Translations under genes and position numbers: made by a program
Part shown: one piece after another, positions 1 to 8,800 of the stretch
Layout: every line of letters starts with the position of its first letter
Position numbering within the stretch: the first letter of the stretch is position 1
Source of the DNA: a virus
IMG/VR virus record: IMGVR_UViG_3300032268_000267
Coordinates: 1-30,914 of that record
Length of the DNA: 30,914 nucleotides
Direction: 5' to 3' (one strand)
The notes under the pieces: model-generated
Seen by the model: only the letters and a program-made list of their open reading frames with translations
Databases searched by the model: none
Told to the model about the DNA's origin: nothing

Positions 1-189
1 GTTATTAGTAAATCACAAGAGAATAAATCAAAAGGTAATATTAGAAAAAGTTTGATAAATGGTGCTGAAAATGCTGGCGGATTTTATAGACCTGATTATT
101 TTGTTCAAAGAAATGGTTTCAACGACAAAGGAACAAATAGTCGTTATTACGACATAGACTGCTGGTTTAATAATTTGATAGATGTATAG
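1..189 (+). CDS. C-terminal end of a DNA methyltransferase (5'-truncated by window edge)
   Basis: An open frame runs in from base 1 and stops at 187-189, giving 62 residues. It carries VISKS near the start and ends in NSRYYDIDCWFNNLIDV. Blocks of the form 'LNDG-x-ISKS' and 'SRYFDIDxWW' are familiar from the C-terminal part of phage N4/N6-adenine or cytosine methyltransferases of the DPPY type. No catalytic motif lies in this piece, so the SAM-binding part must be upstream. A DPPY-type methyltransferase start lies at the other end of the window (30252 onward), and its frame would continue into this one if the ends were joined. The stop overlaps the start of the next gene by 8 nt. What is seen is the C-terminal block; the family is recalled; the link to the right-hand gene is inferred. 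Confidence 0.6.
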   Translation, partial: VISKSQENKSKGNIRKSLINGAENAGGFYRPDYFVQRNGFNDKGTNSRYYDIDCWFNNLIDV

Positions 190-562
190 CAAGGGTATTA
201 GTTGGATAGATGATTGTAGGATTCCGTTTGTGGATGATATAGATTTGGAACAAACTACACATCAAAAAACAAAAGGGGATAAATACGGAAATGGTAAAGG
301 GTTTCATAAAGAACCTATTATTATGCAGATGTATAAACCTCAAGGTCGTTTCCCCGCTAATCTATTAGTATCAGATGATATGTTGAATGATGGAGTTATT
401 AGTAAGAGTGAAGGACGAAAGATATATGAGAATGAAAATATAAACATAAATAATAATGTTTATAATGATGGTTGGAAAAGACAAAAAAGTGATATTAAAG
501 ACAAAGGAACTAATAGTCGTTATTACGACATAGATAAATGGTTTGATAAAATAATAGAATAA
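182..562 (+). CDS. Second copy of a methyltransferase C-terminal region
   Basis: This 126-residue protein starts at an ATG inside the last codons of the preceding gene. It shows KGISWIDDCRIPF (about residues 4-16), then GRFPANLLVSDDMLNDG (about 56-72), VISKS, and ends with NSRYYDIDKWFDKIIE. In phage DPPY-type methyltransferases these blocks come after the catalytic half, so here the catalytic half is absent. Its last part duplicates the preceding gene: bases 124-159 and 500-535 match at 34 of 36 positions. It may be a separate target-recognition or partner subunit, or a decaying remnant of a tandem duplication. The frame is intact and the base composition matches the neighbours, which favours an expressed protein. 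Confidence 0.6.
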   Translation: MYSKGISWIDDCRIPFVDDIDLEQTTHQKTKGDKYGNGKGFHKEPIIMQMYKPQGRFPANLLVSDDMLNDGVISKSEGRKIYENENININNNVYNDGWKRQKSDIKDKGTNSRYYDIDKWFDKIIE

Positions 563-563
563 T

Positions 564-728
564 ATGCCAAAATCAAAATTGAGAAAGAACCACAAACAGA
601 AGGTTCAAGCGTGGAAACAAAAGAATGAGAATATCACAAAACAATTTAACAATAAACTGAGAGCAGCAATAGCATCACAGAATAACCCCAACCTTGAAAA
701 TGGGGAAATGAAGATTCAAGTTTCTTAA
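564..728 (+). CDS. Small basic hypothetical protein upstream of terminase
   Basis: A 54-residue frame starts ATG 2 nt after the previous stop and ends TAATG, sharing its last base with the start of the terminase gene. The first 20 residues are strongly basic (MPKSKLRKNHKQKVQAWKQK), and the remainder is probably helical. I do not recognise a domain. Tight coupling to the large terminase suggests a role in packaging or DNA binding, but that is inference from position. A second tiny basic protein sits beside the small terminase at 30122-30250, so both terminase genes have a tiny Lys-rich neighbour. Confidence 0.55.
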   Translation: MPKSKLRKNHKQKVQAWKQKNENITKQFNNKLRAAIASQNNPNLENGEMKIQVS

Positions 729-1867
729 TGAAGATACAAACCACATCGGTATTTGAGACCCTCCTTAATTCAGATAAGAGGATAAATGTATTTCAAGGTT
801 CATCAAGAGCCAGTAAGACATATAATATCCTAATATACTTTATTTACAAGTTATTGAATGAGGACAACAAAACATTATCTATTGTGAGAAAAACTTTACC
901 AGCACTCAAGGGGTCAGTATTACGAGACCTCAAGGAGATACTAATAAAGTTTGACTTATACAATCAGAATGATTGGCATTCTGTAGATGGATATTATCAG
1001 TTGGGGACAAATATGATTGAATGGTTCTCGGTGGATGATGAAACAAAACTACGTGGTAGGAAAAGGGATTACCTATTCATCAACGAAGCAACAGAAGTAT
1101 CTTACGATGAATACATACAATTGATGCTACGAACATCAGATCTCACAGTAATGGACTTGAACCCCTCCCTATGGAAGTCGTGGATATATGACCTTGAAGG
1201 ACAAGAGGATGTCAGTTATAATATCACAACCTATAAGGACAATCCATTTTTGTCAGAAGTTCAAGTTCAAGAAATCGAGAAGCTCCAACACAGAGATCCG
1301 AACCTGTGGAGGGTATTTGGATTGGGTGAGAGAGGACTTCCCACCAAAATGGTATTCTCACATCAGCAGAAGTATTCAACCTTACCAGAGGGTTCTAAAT
1401 TGCTTGGTTATGGAATTGACTTTGGATTCCAAGATCCTTGCACTTTGATACAAGTTCATAAGAACGGGGAGTCAATTTATTGTAAGGAATTGTTGTATCT
1501 CAGAAATATCACCATACCTGACTTTATCTATAAGATAAAGGACTTGGGTATAAACCTCAAAGATGATTTCATTTGTGATAGTGCAAATCCCCAATCTATT
1601 GAAGAATTAAGACGACAAGGTATCAATGCGAAGCCAGTAAAGAAGAACTCCATATTACACGGCATTGATCTTATTAAACGAAACAATTTTTATATTCACG
1701 AATCATCTACAAATCTTGAACAAGAGTTATTAAGTTATGTTTGGAAAACTGACAAAAATAATAATAACCTTGATGAGCCAGTGGATGATAATAACCACTT
1801 AATTGACCCCTTACGCTATGTCCTTGAAATGAAGGTATTTCGTAATACGGGAGTTTACGTAATGTAA
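728..1867 (+). CDS. terL: Terminase large subunit (PBSX/Terminase_3 type)
   Basis: This 379-residue protein is the ATPase-nuclease motor that packages DNA into proheads. The N-terminal ATPase has a Walker A-like loop GSSRASKT (residues 24-31), a RKTLPALKGS segment (54-63) typical of the family, and Walker B YLFINEA (115-121) with the catalytic acidic pair. The C-terminal RNase-H-like nuclease shows GIDFGFQDP (acid at about D231), ICDSAN (D284) and HLIDPLRY (D360), giving the expected metal-binding acids. It is somewhat short for the family (often 400-450) but has every motif. It overlaps the upstream small gene by one base. The small subunit is probably the gene at 29689, at the other end of the window. 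Confidence 0.93.
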   Translation: MKIQTTSVFETLLNSDKRINVFQGSSRASKTYNILIYFIYKLLNEDNKTLSIVRKTLPALKGSVLRDLKEILIKFDLYNQNDWHSVDGYYQLGTNMIEWFSVDDETKLRGRKRDYLFINEATEVSYDEYIQLMLRTSDLTVMDLNPSLWKSWIYDLEGQEDVSYNITTYKDNPFLSEVQVQEIEKLQHRDPNLWRVFGLGERGLPTKMVFSHQQKYSTLPEGSKLLGYGIDFGFQDPCTLIQVHKNGESIYCKELLYLRNITIPDFIYKIKDLGINLKDDFICDSANPQSIEELRRQGINAKPVKKNSILHGIDLIKRNNFYIHESSTNLEQELLSYVWKTDKNNNNLDEPVDDNNHLIDPLRYVLEMKVFRNTGVYVM

Positions 1868-1883
1868 GCGATTTTAGAAAAAT

Positions 1884-1893
1884 TATATTTATA
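1884..1893 (+). promoter_or_regulatory. TATATTTATA start-proximal motif, copy 1
   Basis: TATATTTATA ends 5 nt before the ATG at 1899, in a short gap after the terminase gene. It fits the Bacteroidota -7 element TAnnTTTG apart from its last base. The same ten bases recur at 11565, 14749, 21536 and 26136, with close variants elsewhere, so it is likely a phage promoter core giving a nearly leaderless mRNA, or a translation-start element. No clear -33 TTG is visible. Confidence 0.55.
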
Positions 1894-1898
1894 GATAT

Positions 1899-2642
1899 AT
1901 GGCAGGAACATACATAGAATACGACAGTAAAAAATTCGAACTCCAAGAATTAACCATTGAAAAATGGCAGAACATAATGAAGTTCAAAGACATATATGAT
2001 GAAGTCGATATGTATATTATGATGATATCTGAAATGACTGGTTTGGAACCAGAGCAAGTCAGAGATGGGGATGCTCAAGCGATAGTTTCTTGTGGTGAAT
2101 TATTACATTCATACATCAATCAAGAATCGAAACAAGTGTTCCATACTATGAAACACAAAGGTGTTGAATATGAGTTGGTCGATTTTAGTAATATAACATT
2201 CGGTCAGTTTGTAGATATTGATAGTTTTGTAATGAAGGACGAATCCTATAAGGTTGCCAATCTAAATGAGTTGGCGGCATATTTATACACTGAGAAGGGT
2301 AAGAAGTATGGTGAAACAAACTTCAAGAAGAATATAGAGAATTTCAAACAATTACCTTTGAAATATATTGAGGGTGCCGTTTTTTTTTTATGGACTTTAG
2401 AAAAGGGATTGTTCGGTCTTTCGGAACTTTATTCAAAGAACAAGTGGATGTGGAGGGGGATAAAGATAGTAATAATTTCTCGAAATTTTGGGGATACTAT
2501 ATCTGGATTGCTCAACTCTCAGAGAACAAAGTTTGGAAAGTTGATGGTATTACTAGTCTCCCCCTTATTCTTTGTCTCAACCATCTGTCGTATCTTAGTG
2601 ACTTACGTTCGGAAGAAGAGAAAGCAATTAAAAAACAAATGA
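1899..2642 (+). CDS. Tail assembly chaperone-like protein, zero-frame product
   Basis: This 247-residue frame begins with MAGTYIEYDSKKFELQELTI and reads as a soluble acidic-helical protein for about 162 residues. It then crosses a run of ten T (2380-2389). After that the zero frame turns into a hydrophobic and basic tail (VLLVSPLFFVSTICRIL, then RKKRKQ) unlike the first part. The -1 frame over the same bases looks like a normal protein and ends in an ATGA overlap with the next gene. This layout resembles tail assembly chaperones (lambda G/GT type), where a -1 slip makes a longer form that binds the tape measure. The tape measure is about 10 kb downstream here rather than next door. A homopolymer length error in the assembly would give the same picture. 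Confidence 0.6.
   Translation: MAGTYIEYDSKKFELQELTIEKWQNIMKFKDIYDEVDMYIMMISEMTGLEPEQVRDGDAQAIVSCGELLHSYINQESKQVFHTMKHKGVEYELVDFSNITFGQFVDIDSFVMKDESYKVANLNELAAYLYTEKGKKYGETNFKKNIENFKQLPLKYIEGAVFFLWTLEKGLFGLSELYSKNKWMWRGIKIVIISRNFGDTISGLLNSQRTKFGKLMVLLVSPLFFVSTICRILVTYVRKKRKQLKNK
2384..2390 (+). promoter_or_regulatory. -1 ribosomal frameshift slippery heptamer T TTT TTA
   Basis: Read in the zero frame of the 1899 gene, the bases are T|TTT|TTA. This is the U UUU UUA heptamer used by HIV-1 and by several phage tail chaperone genes. A -1 slip leads into the open frame that ends at 2656. I did not identify a convincing downstream pseudoknot by eye. Confidence 0.55.
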
Positions 2643-2656
2643 AAGAACAAAGATGA
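2390..2656 (+). CDS. -1 frameshift extension of the tail chaperone-like gene
   Basis: This is the -1 frame entered from the slippery site. It has an internal ATG at 2390, but the likely product is a fusion of residues 1-164 of the 1899 protein with this 88-residue extension. It contains NFSKFWGYYIWIAQLSENK followed by a 'VDGITSLPL...LNHLSYLSDL' stretch. That resembles a W-x-Y...LA...F-x-V-x-x-LPL pattern I associate with C-terminal parts of chaperone proteins in Bacteroidota phages (recalled, not searched). It ends KKQMKEQR, with TGA overlapping the next ATG as ATGA at 2653. That coupling is typical of real gene ends and favours this frame as functional. Confidence 0.6.
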   Translation: MDFRKGIVRSFGTLFKEQVDVEGDKDSNNFSKFWGYYIWIAQLSENKVWKVDGITSLPLILCLNHLSYLSDLRSEEEKAIKKQMKEQR

Positions 2657-3657
2657 CAAAAACAGTAAATGCTCTCAATCTAAAAAATATAGTCGATGAC
2701 TTTCAGTTATTGGCTAATAGACACAAACAAATAAACTCATTCGGATTTGGTGATTTGGATGAGTTCACTTATCAAGTAGATAGAAGGGATAAAGTCGTTA
2801 ACCCAAGCGATCAATCACCTTACTATCCATATCTTTATGTTGTTCCCGCTAATGTAATCCAAGAGTTTGGGTTTATGACATTTGAGTTCAACTTGATCGT
2901 ATCTGATATTATGAAACGTGATATGGATAATATGACTGACATATTGTCTGATACATTGCAGATAATGAATGATGTTATATCTATGTTCAGATTATCTGTT
3001 ACAGAACAACTCGGAAACTATAACGAATATTATTATTTGGATGATGCTGTAACAATGGTTCCATTCATTGAAGAATATGAGGACTTATTGTGTGGATATT
3101 CAGCAACCATTAGAATCAAAACCAAAACTTACTTGGATAGATGTGTGGCAGCATTTGATGACTTCCCCGCTGATCCTTGTGTTTCACCAACACCTACTCA
3201 AACAAATACCCCGACTAATACACAGACACCTACTCAAACACAAACTCCAACTAATACGGGAACACCTACTCAAACACAAACCCCTACTCAAAGTCCAACT
3301 GCTACAACAGGATCTAGTCCAACCCCAACATCAACTAGTACTCCTACTCCAACGACCCCATTGACATATTCCACAATAAGTTTATGCACTAGCAACGGGG
3401 TAAATGGTTTCAATTCAACAAATGATATTTGTTCTGGAACTTGCACCCCTGTCACAGTTTACATTTCACAGACAGGGATAACAACCTTCCAACAAGCTGC
3501 AATAACTTATGGGTTACCGATCTATACATCACCTGTTTTCATACCAGCAAACTTATATGATGGTAATTCTCAATGGTATGGTTCAACCGATAAATCTGAA
3601 ATATTCCAAGTTGATAATGACGGAGCAATGTCATTATTTGGAACCTGTCCAACCTGA
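2653..3657 (+). CDS. Tail-completion/terminator-like protein with Thr/Pro linker and displayed module D
   Basis: The protein has 334 residues in three parts. Residues 1-176 form an alpha/beta domain with FxFNLIVSDIMKRDMDNMTD and DILSDTLQIMNDVI helices; I associate this pattern with small neck or tail-completion proteins of Bacteroidota phages (tentative). Residues 177-236 are a low-complexity TPTQTNTPTNTQ linker. Residues 237-334 are a Cys-containing domain with FQQAAITYGLPIYTS and EIFQVDNDGAMSLFGTCP. The last domain recurs at residues 1580-1674 of the 1814-aa protein. A neck-sized structural protein carrying an exposed adhesin-like module is unusual and implies that the module decorates the virion away from the tail tip. 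Start and end are fixed by ATGA coupling and a clear stop. Confidence 0.7.
   Translation: MTKTVNALNLKNIVDDFQLLANRHKQINSFGFGDLDEFTYQVDRRDKVVNPSDQSPYYPYLYVVPANVIQEFGFMTFEFNLIVSDIMKRDMDNMTDILSDTLQIMNDVISMFRLSVTEQLGNYNEYYYLDDAVTMVPFIEEYEDLLCGYSATIRIKTKTYLDRCVAAFDDFPADPCVSPTPTQTNTPTNTQTPTQTQTPTNTGTPTQTQTPTQSPTATTGSSPTPTSTSTPTPTTPLTYSTISLCTSNGVNGFNSTNDICSGTCTPVTVYISQTGITTFQQAAITYGLPIYTSPVFIPANLYDGNSQWYGSTDKSEIFQVDNDGAMSLFGTCPT
3181..3360 (+). repeat. Thr/Pro/Gln/Asn linker repeat DNA (linker of the 334-aa protein)
   Basis: This is a degenerate 6-12 nt periodic array of ACT/ACA, CCA/CCT, CAA and AAT codons giving TPTQTP and TNTP units. It joins the N-terminal domain to module D. Confidence 0.8.
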
Positions 3658-3663
3658 TAACCT

Positions 3664-4221
3664 ATGTATGATTTAACAGAACAACAACTTCAACAATTAG
3701 GTGATATGTTTGCCGCTTTTTATAGACAAAAAATAAAGGCAAAAATATATCCATTTGGGAACCCTTCAGTTAGGGGTCTATCCAACAAAGTTGCGTCTGG
3801 TAAGTTATTGAATAGTATAAAGACAAAGGTCATTGAAACACAAGATGGACTTATGTTGGAAATAGAATATATGGACTATTTCAAGTATGTTAATCTTGGT
3901 CGTAAAAAAGGTGGTAAGTTTGTTCCAATCAAAGCATTATTGGATTGGATAAAAATTAGGGGAATACGAAGACGTGATAAGAAAGGACGATTCGTAAAAG
4001 GTAGTCAGTTGAGTTTAGCATTCGCAATACAAAAGAACATACATAAGTTTGGTATTAGAAGAACCAACATTTATGATAAAGCCTATGATTCATTGGAAGA
4101 TGTTTTAATGAATCCTCCACCAGAATTTAGAGATGATTTTGAAAGATTATATAATGCAGTTGGAGACGACGTGGAAAACTTCATTATCAGAACATTAAAT
4201 AGAGAAATACCATCAAAATAA
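3664..4221 (+). CDS. HK97 gp10-like tail completion / neck protein
   Basis: This 185-residue basic protein shows the shape of the HK97-gp10-like family. An N-terminal helix precedes SGKLLNSIKTKV; then comes the hallmark MDYFKYVNLGRKKGGKFVP (about residues 72-90), followed by helices with AFAIQKNIHKFG. In phages of this type the protein sits at the head-tail interface or end of the tail tube. It lies between the tail-completion-like gene and the hub genes, consistent with a neck role. The start ATG is 6 nt after the previous stop. Family assignment rests on this motif pattern. Confidence 0.65.
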   Translation: MYDLTEQQLQQLGDMFAAFYRQKIKAKIYPFGNPSVRGLSNKVASGKLLNSIKTKVIETQDGLMLEIEYMDYFKYVNLGRKKGGKFVPIKALLDWIKIRGIRRRDKKGRFVKGSQLSLAFAIQKNIHKFGIRRTNIYDKAYDSLEDVLMNPPPEFRDDFERLYNAVGDDVENFIIRTLNREIPSK

Positions 4222-4222
4222 A

Positions 4223-5899
4223 ATGAGCTTCAATTTAACAATATTACAACAACCCCTATCGGTAACAGAAACACATTCTGACCACACTTGGAATGTGGCA
4301 TTAAATAGTTATTCTGCTTACACCGATATTCGTTTGGTTGTGGACATCTATAAGAACCCCTATCAAAATGATATGGGTCCTAATAACACAACTGGTTCAA
4401 CACAAGAATCAGGTAAAATAGCTCGACTACTTATCCCATCCAATGAGTTTGGAAATTGTATCTTCAATGTTGAAACGATTATCAGAAATATTGTAAAACC
4501 AAATCCTCGAAATATGTCGATGATTTATGACACTGATACTGGTTTTGCAGAATCTGACCCCTATGCTGTATCTGTAACAAATTCATCATTGGTGAATGTG
4601 GACAAAGAAACATCACAAGCAACAATCAATAATTTACCTATAAATTTCATAAGTTATTCTAATGGTTTCAATGGTGGTTATAATGGGTTTGAGAACATCT
4701 ATCATATCAACGAATATCGTTTGATTTTTGGGGTTCAGTATGCAAGTGGAGGGACAACTACCATCATAATAGATTCGTCAAACTACGGGGTTTATTCAGG
4801 GTTCACAGGACAAACAATAAATCCTCTTAGTGCTGCAACCCAACCTTATGGTGTGATGGTATGGCCTGGTGTTCAAGACAATAAAAGATATGGGGTATCG
4901 GACAATCCATATCTAAATTATTATTATTCTGGTGTCAATCTAAATGGTCAATATAACTTTTGGAATACAAAGGTATATGACTTCGCTATGAATAGTGGGG
5001 TTATTCCATTCAACATAAATGGTAAGTTTATGGGAACATTTGGTGAGGAAACAAAACCAATGACCATCCTAAATGGACAACCAATTCAAACAAGATATAG
5101 ATCTCATTATTATACTTGTCCTATTGTATTAGGATTTATGTATGGTGAGAACCCATTGTATGATAACTCATCAGTAATTGAATCTGTGAGTATCTTACAA
5201 AAGAATGGGCCAAATGCTCAACTTAACTATGATGTGGTTTATTCACAACCTATTTCATACACTCAAAACCCCACAAATTATAACTCATTCTTGGGTCAAA
5301 GAATTGCATATGTCAATTGGAAACAAAACCCTAATGTAAGACCAAATAGTGATGTAGCGATCTTCTTGTCAAGTGGATCTTGTGATACCAACTATTCTGC
5401 TGGTGTATCTGAAATTGTTCAATACAAGATGATGGAACCTGAGTGTTTCAATGATCCTGTAAACTTCTTGTTTATCAATAGAAATGGAGTATGGGATACA
5501 TTCACCTTCACAAAGAAATCTCAATATGCTAAGACCCCACAAAAGAAGATATATGGATCACAGAAGACATTAAATTCAACGGTATGGAATATGCAAAGTT
5601 ATGATTCATCTGAAACAGTTTATTATGGGGATGCAGCAGAATTTATGACAGTAGCATCAAACTTTGTAAAACAGAATGACGTGGATATAATTGAAGAATT
5701 GATTATGTCCCCAACTGTATATGTTATTAAAGATGATTGGACACCACAAGATAATCAGTCATTGATATATCCATATTTATTACCAGTTCAAGTGTTGAAT
5801 AAAGAGGTGAAGAAATATCAACAGAAATACGACAGAGTATTCCAATATGAACTTGAATTGAAATTAACCCCTTATAGACAATATAACTTACCTTACTAA
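4223..5899 (+). CDS. Large structural protein, probably baseplate/tail (unknown family)
   Basis: This 558-residue, beta-rich protein has no signal peptide and no membrane segment. It starts MSFNLTILQQPLSVTETHSD 1 nt after the previous stop and ends with YELELKLTPYRQYNLPY, its TAA sharing a base with the ATG of the 1814-aa gene. I do not recognise a named domain. Its composition (Asn, Tyr, Ser, Gly rich), size and coupling to the hub/fibre gene suggest a distal-tail or baseplate component that works with the next protein. Function is inferred from position only. Confidence 0.6.
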   Translation: MSFNLTILQQPLSVTETHSDHTWNVALNSYSAYTDIRLVVDIYKNPYQNDMGPNNTTGSTQESGKIARLLIPSNEFGNCIFNVETIIRNIVKPNPRNMSMIYDTDTGFAESDPYAVSVTNSSLVNVDKETSQATINNLPINFISYSNGFNGGYNGFENIYHINEYRLIFGVQYASGGTTTIIIDSSNYGVYSGFTGQTINPLSAATQPYGVMVWPGVQDNKRYGVSDNPYLNYYYSGVNLNGQYNFWNTKVYDFAMNSGVIPFNINGKFMGTFGEETKPMTILNGQPIQTRYRSHYYTCPIVLGFMYGENPLYDNSSVIESVSILQKNGPNAQLNYDVVYSQPISYTQNPTNYNSFLGQRIAYVNWKQNPNVRPNSDVAIFLSSGSCDTNYSAGVSEIVQYKMMEPECFNDPVNFLFINRNGVWDTFTFTKKSQYAKTPQKKIYGSQKTLNSTVWNMQSYDSSETVYYGDAAEFMTVASNFVKQNDVDIIEELIMSPTVYVIKDDWTPQDNQSLIYPYLLPVQVLNKEVKKYQQKYDRVFQYELELKLTPYRQYNLPY

Positions 5900-8800
5900 T
5901 GAGTTTACGAATCAGGACTGTAATATCAGGTGTTCACAAATACTTGGATTTATTTGATGATGAAGATATTTTGATGTCATTCTCCGTTGGGGAAATACAA
6001 GATATCACATCAAAGAACTCAAGTTATTCAAAGGCATTCACATTGCCAGGAACGAAGAACAATAATGAAATATTCAACTATTTTTATGATATAAACTCAA
6101 CACCTTTGGATTTTGACCCGAATGATAAATTTGATGCAATTATATCTTGGGATGGTTATGAGATACTAGTTGGAAATATTCGTTTGGATGGGGTTACGAT
6201 TCAAGATGAAGATTTTACTTATCAAGTTACGTTCTATAATCAGGTTGGAAATTTAGCTGCAAACATAGGGGACAAATTCTTACGTCAAACTGACTTATCT
6301 CATTTATCACATCCATTCACATCAGAAGTTATATTACAATCTAATGTTGATTATAACTTATTCCCATTAACTGGTGCGACAAACTATTCATATCAGAATG
6401 GTAAGACGATGTGGGGGCTTTATAATATCGGTTATGATTATACTGGTAATACCCCATTTGTTGATTATGTTGCAACCCCTTTGGTGGAATTTTCAGATTT
6501 GGTTGATGGTGCTTATGACCCTTCAGAAGGTCATTTTGATAATTTTAATTTCCCTGTTAGAGATTATTACTACAAACCAACAATTCAGATTAAAGAATTA
6601 TACTCAAGTATTATTAAAGATGCGGGTTATGAAATACAATCTGACTTTTTTGATACATCTTACTTTGAAAGATTTTATATGCCATTAAAGTTCTTGGATG
6701 AAACCCCATATTCAAGAAACGCTTTAATTCCTTGTTATACTTACATAAATGAAAACTTTTTATTTAGTGGTTCAACTTCAGCATCCACCAATCCGAGTTC
6801 AGGAATAACTTGTAATAATCTTAATTTGTCTGCTAATACTACAAATTTAGCAATACCAGATCTTTATCAAGGAGTATACGATTTTCAGTTCAATTATACA
6901 ATACAATCAAACGGAATTTGTGAGTTTACCATAGTAAACACAGGACCAGGTAATATGACTTTTAGTTATGTTGATAATACACTTCAAGAATTTGTAGTAA
7001 CAATTCCATCTTCAGAAATTGGTATTCCATATACTTATCAAGGGACATTTCTTAGTGTTCAAAGTGGTAATGGGACTGTAACGTCAAGCTCAACTTCAGG
7101 AGCAGCTTTATATGGTCTTATAAGTTATCAACAAGATGATTTTCCTGGTCAAACATTTTATGAAGGGCCTTTTGCTGTGAGATTCGATGAGAATTGCACC
7201 TCTCAATTTCAAAGTTCACAAGTAGAATCTATAGCTAGATTTTCTTTCGTTCGTGGCCCATTCTCAACTCCAAAAATCAATTATCAAATACAATTTTATT
7301 TTGAAGGTAATAATGTTGAAATATCAGATTTCAAGTTTCAGATTTTTGATGCACCAAGATTTCTTTTATCAGGTCAAACATTTGATTATGCTTTAGAATT
7401 TCCTGATAATGATTATAAACAGATAGATTTTATAACTTCAGTCAATAGATATTTTAACTTAGTAGTTGTTCCAAATCCTGATAAACCAAGCAATTTAATT
7501 ATTGAACCAATAGTTGAATATTTTGGTAAGGGTGAGTTATTAGATTGGACGACAAAAGTTGATTACAACCAATTGCAATCAGTAGCACCAACGACCTCTC
7601 TTATCAATGGAACTTTAGATTTTAACTTTCAACTTGACCAAGATTATGCTAATCAAGATTTTAAGAGTGCATCCAATAAAGTATTCGGCACAGATAAAAT
7701 AAATCTGAATATACCATATAAGAACTCAAATATAAATTTTTCATTGATTTTCTCATCCCCTATTGATATCACCATAAATAGCGTGCAGAGTAATTATCTG
7801 ACTTTATCTTCATTTTCTAAGATTAAGAATGTCGATAGTCAAGGGACAAGTTTACAACAATTCCAACCATTCAAAATATTACCACGTGTTGTATTCAGAG
7901 GATTGACATTACCTGCTTTGAATTATGGTTTCACAAGAGTTTTCGGTATCACGCAATTTTTCACTTATGAAGTGCCGTATTATATGCAATCGTTTGCAGA
8001 ACAATTTACACTTCGAACATTCACCAACATCAATAGATTTACAACTTATCCATTCAATTATAGTGGTTTTTCTCACTATATTAACTTCAAAGGTGAAGAC
8101 GTAACTACTATTCAACCAAGAGAATTTGAGTTTATTGCAGAGGACTTATATGACATCTATTACAAAGATTATATTGATGATCTTATTAGTCCTGAAAACA
8201 AAATATACAAAGTAAAAATATATCTTACACCTAATGAGGTAAAACAACTTCGTTATGATGAAAAAATACTAATAAAAAACTCAATATTCAGAGTTAATAA
8301 AATAGAGAACTTCAATTTATTAGAACCATCCATTTGTGATTTAGAACTCATTAAGTTGACAAAGACCTATGATGAACATAAAGTATTATATTATGAGTTA
8401 GTTCCTTGTGCGGGAGGGGCTAGTAGATATTGTAATTCTGATCTAAATTTTAATCTTTATGCCTACATAGGAAACTATGTAACTTTATATGATGATAGTT
8501 TGAATGCTTTAGGTTGTCATCAAGTTCTTCAGGGCTATGATAATCCAAGTAATAACTATCAACATTATTATATCGCTTCAGGATATACTTTTAATCAAGT
8601 AAATGCTTATTCTGATTGTGGATGTTCAGGTTTAACTGCATTTAATGTGGTTCAGGATGGTCAAGCGGTATTACCTCCACCAACACCATCTCCAACCCCA
8701 ACTAATCAAGTAACACCAACAAATACATCTACACCAACACAGACACCAAGCAACTCAGCTACTCCGAGTATGACAGCGAGCAACACTCCTACTCAAACTC

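Noticed and set aside
3068-3364. + strand frame of 98 residues overlapping the 334-aa gene
   Set aside because: It is an alternative reading of the linker repeat (Leu/His/Gln-rich) with no start context of its own.
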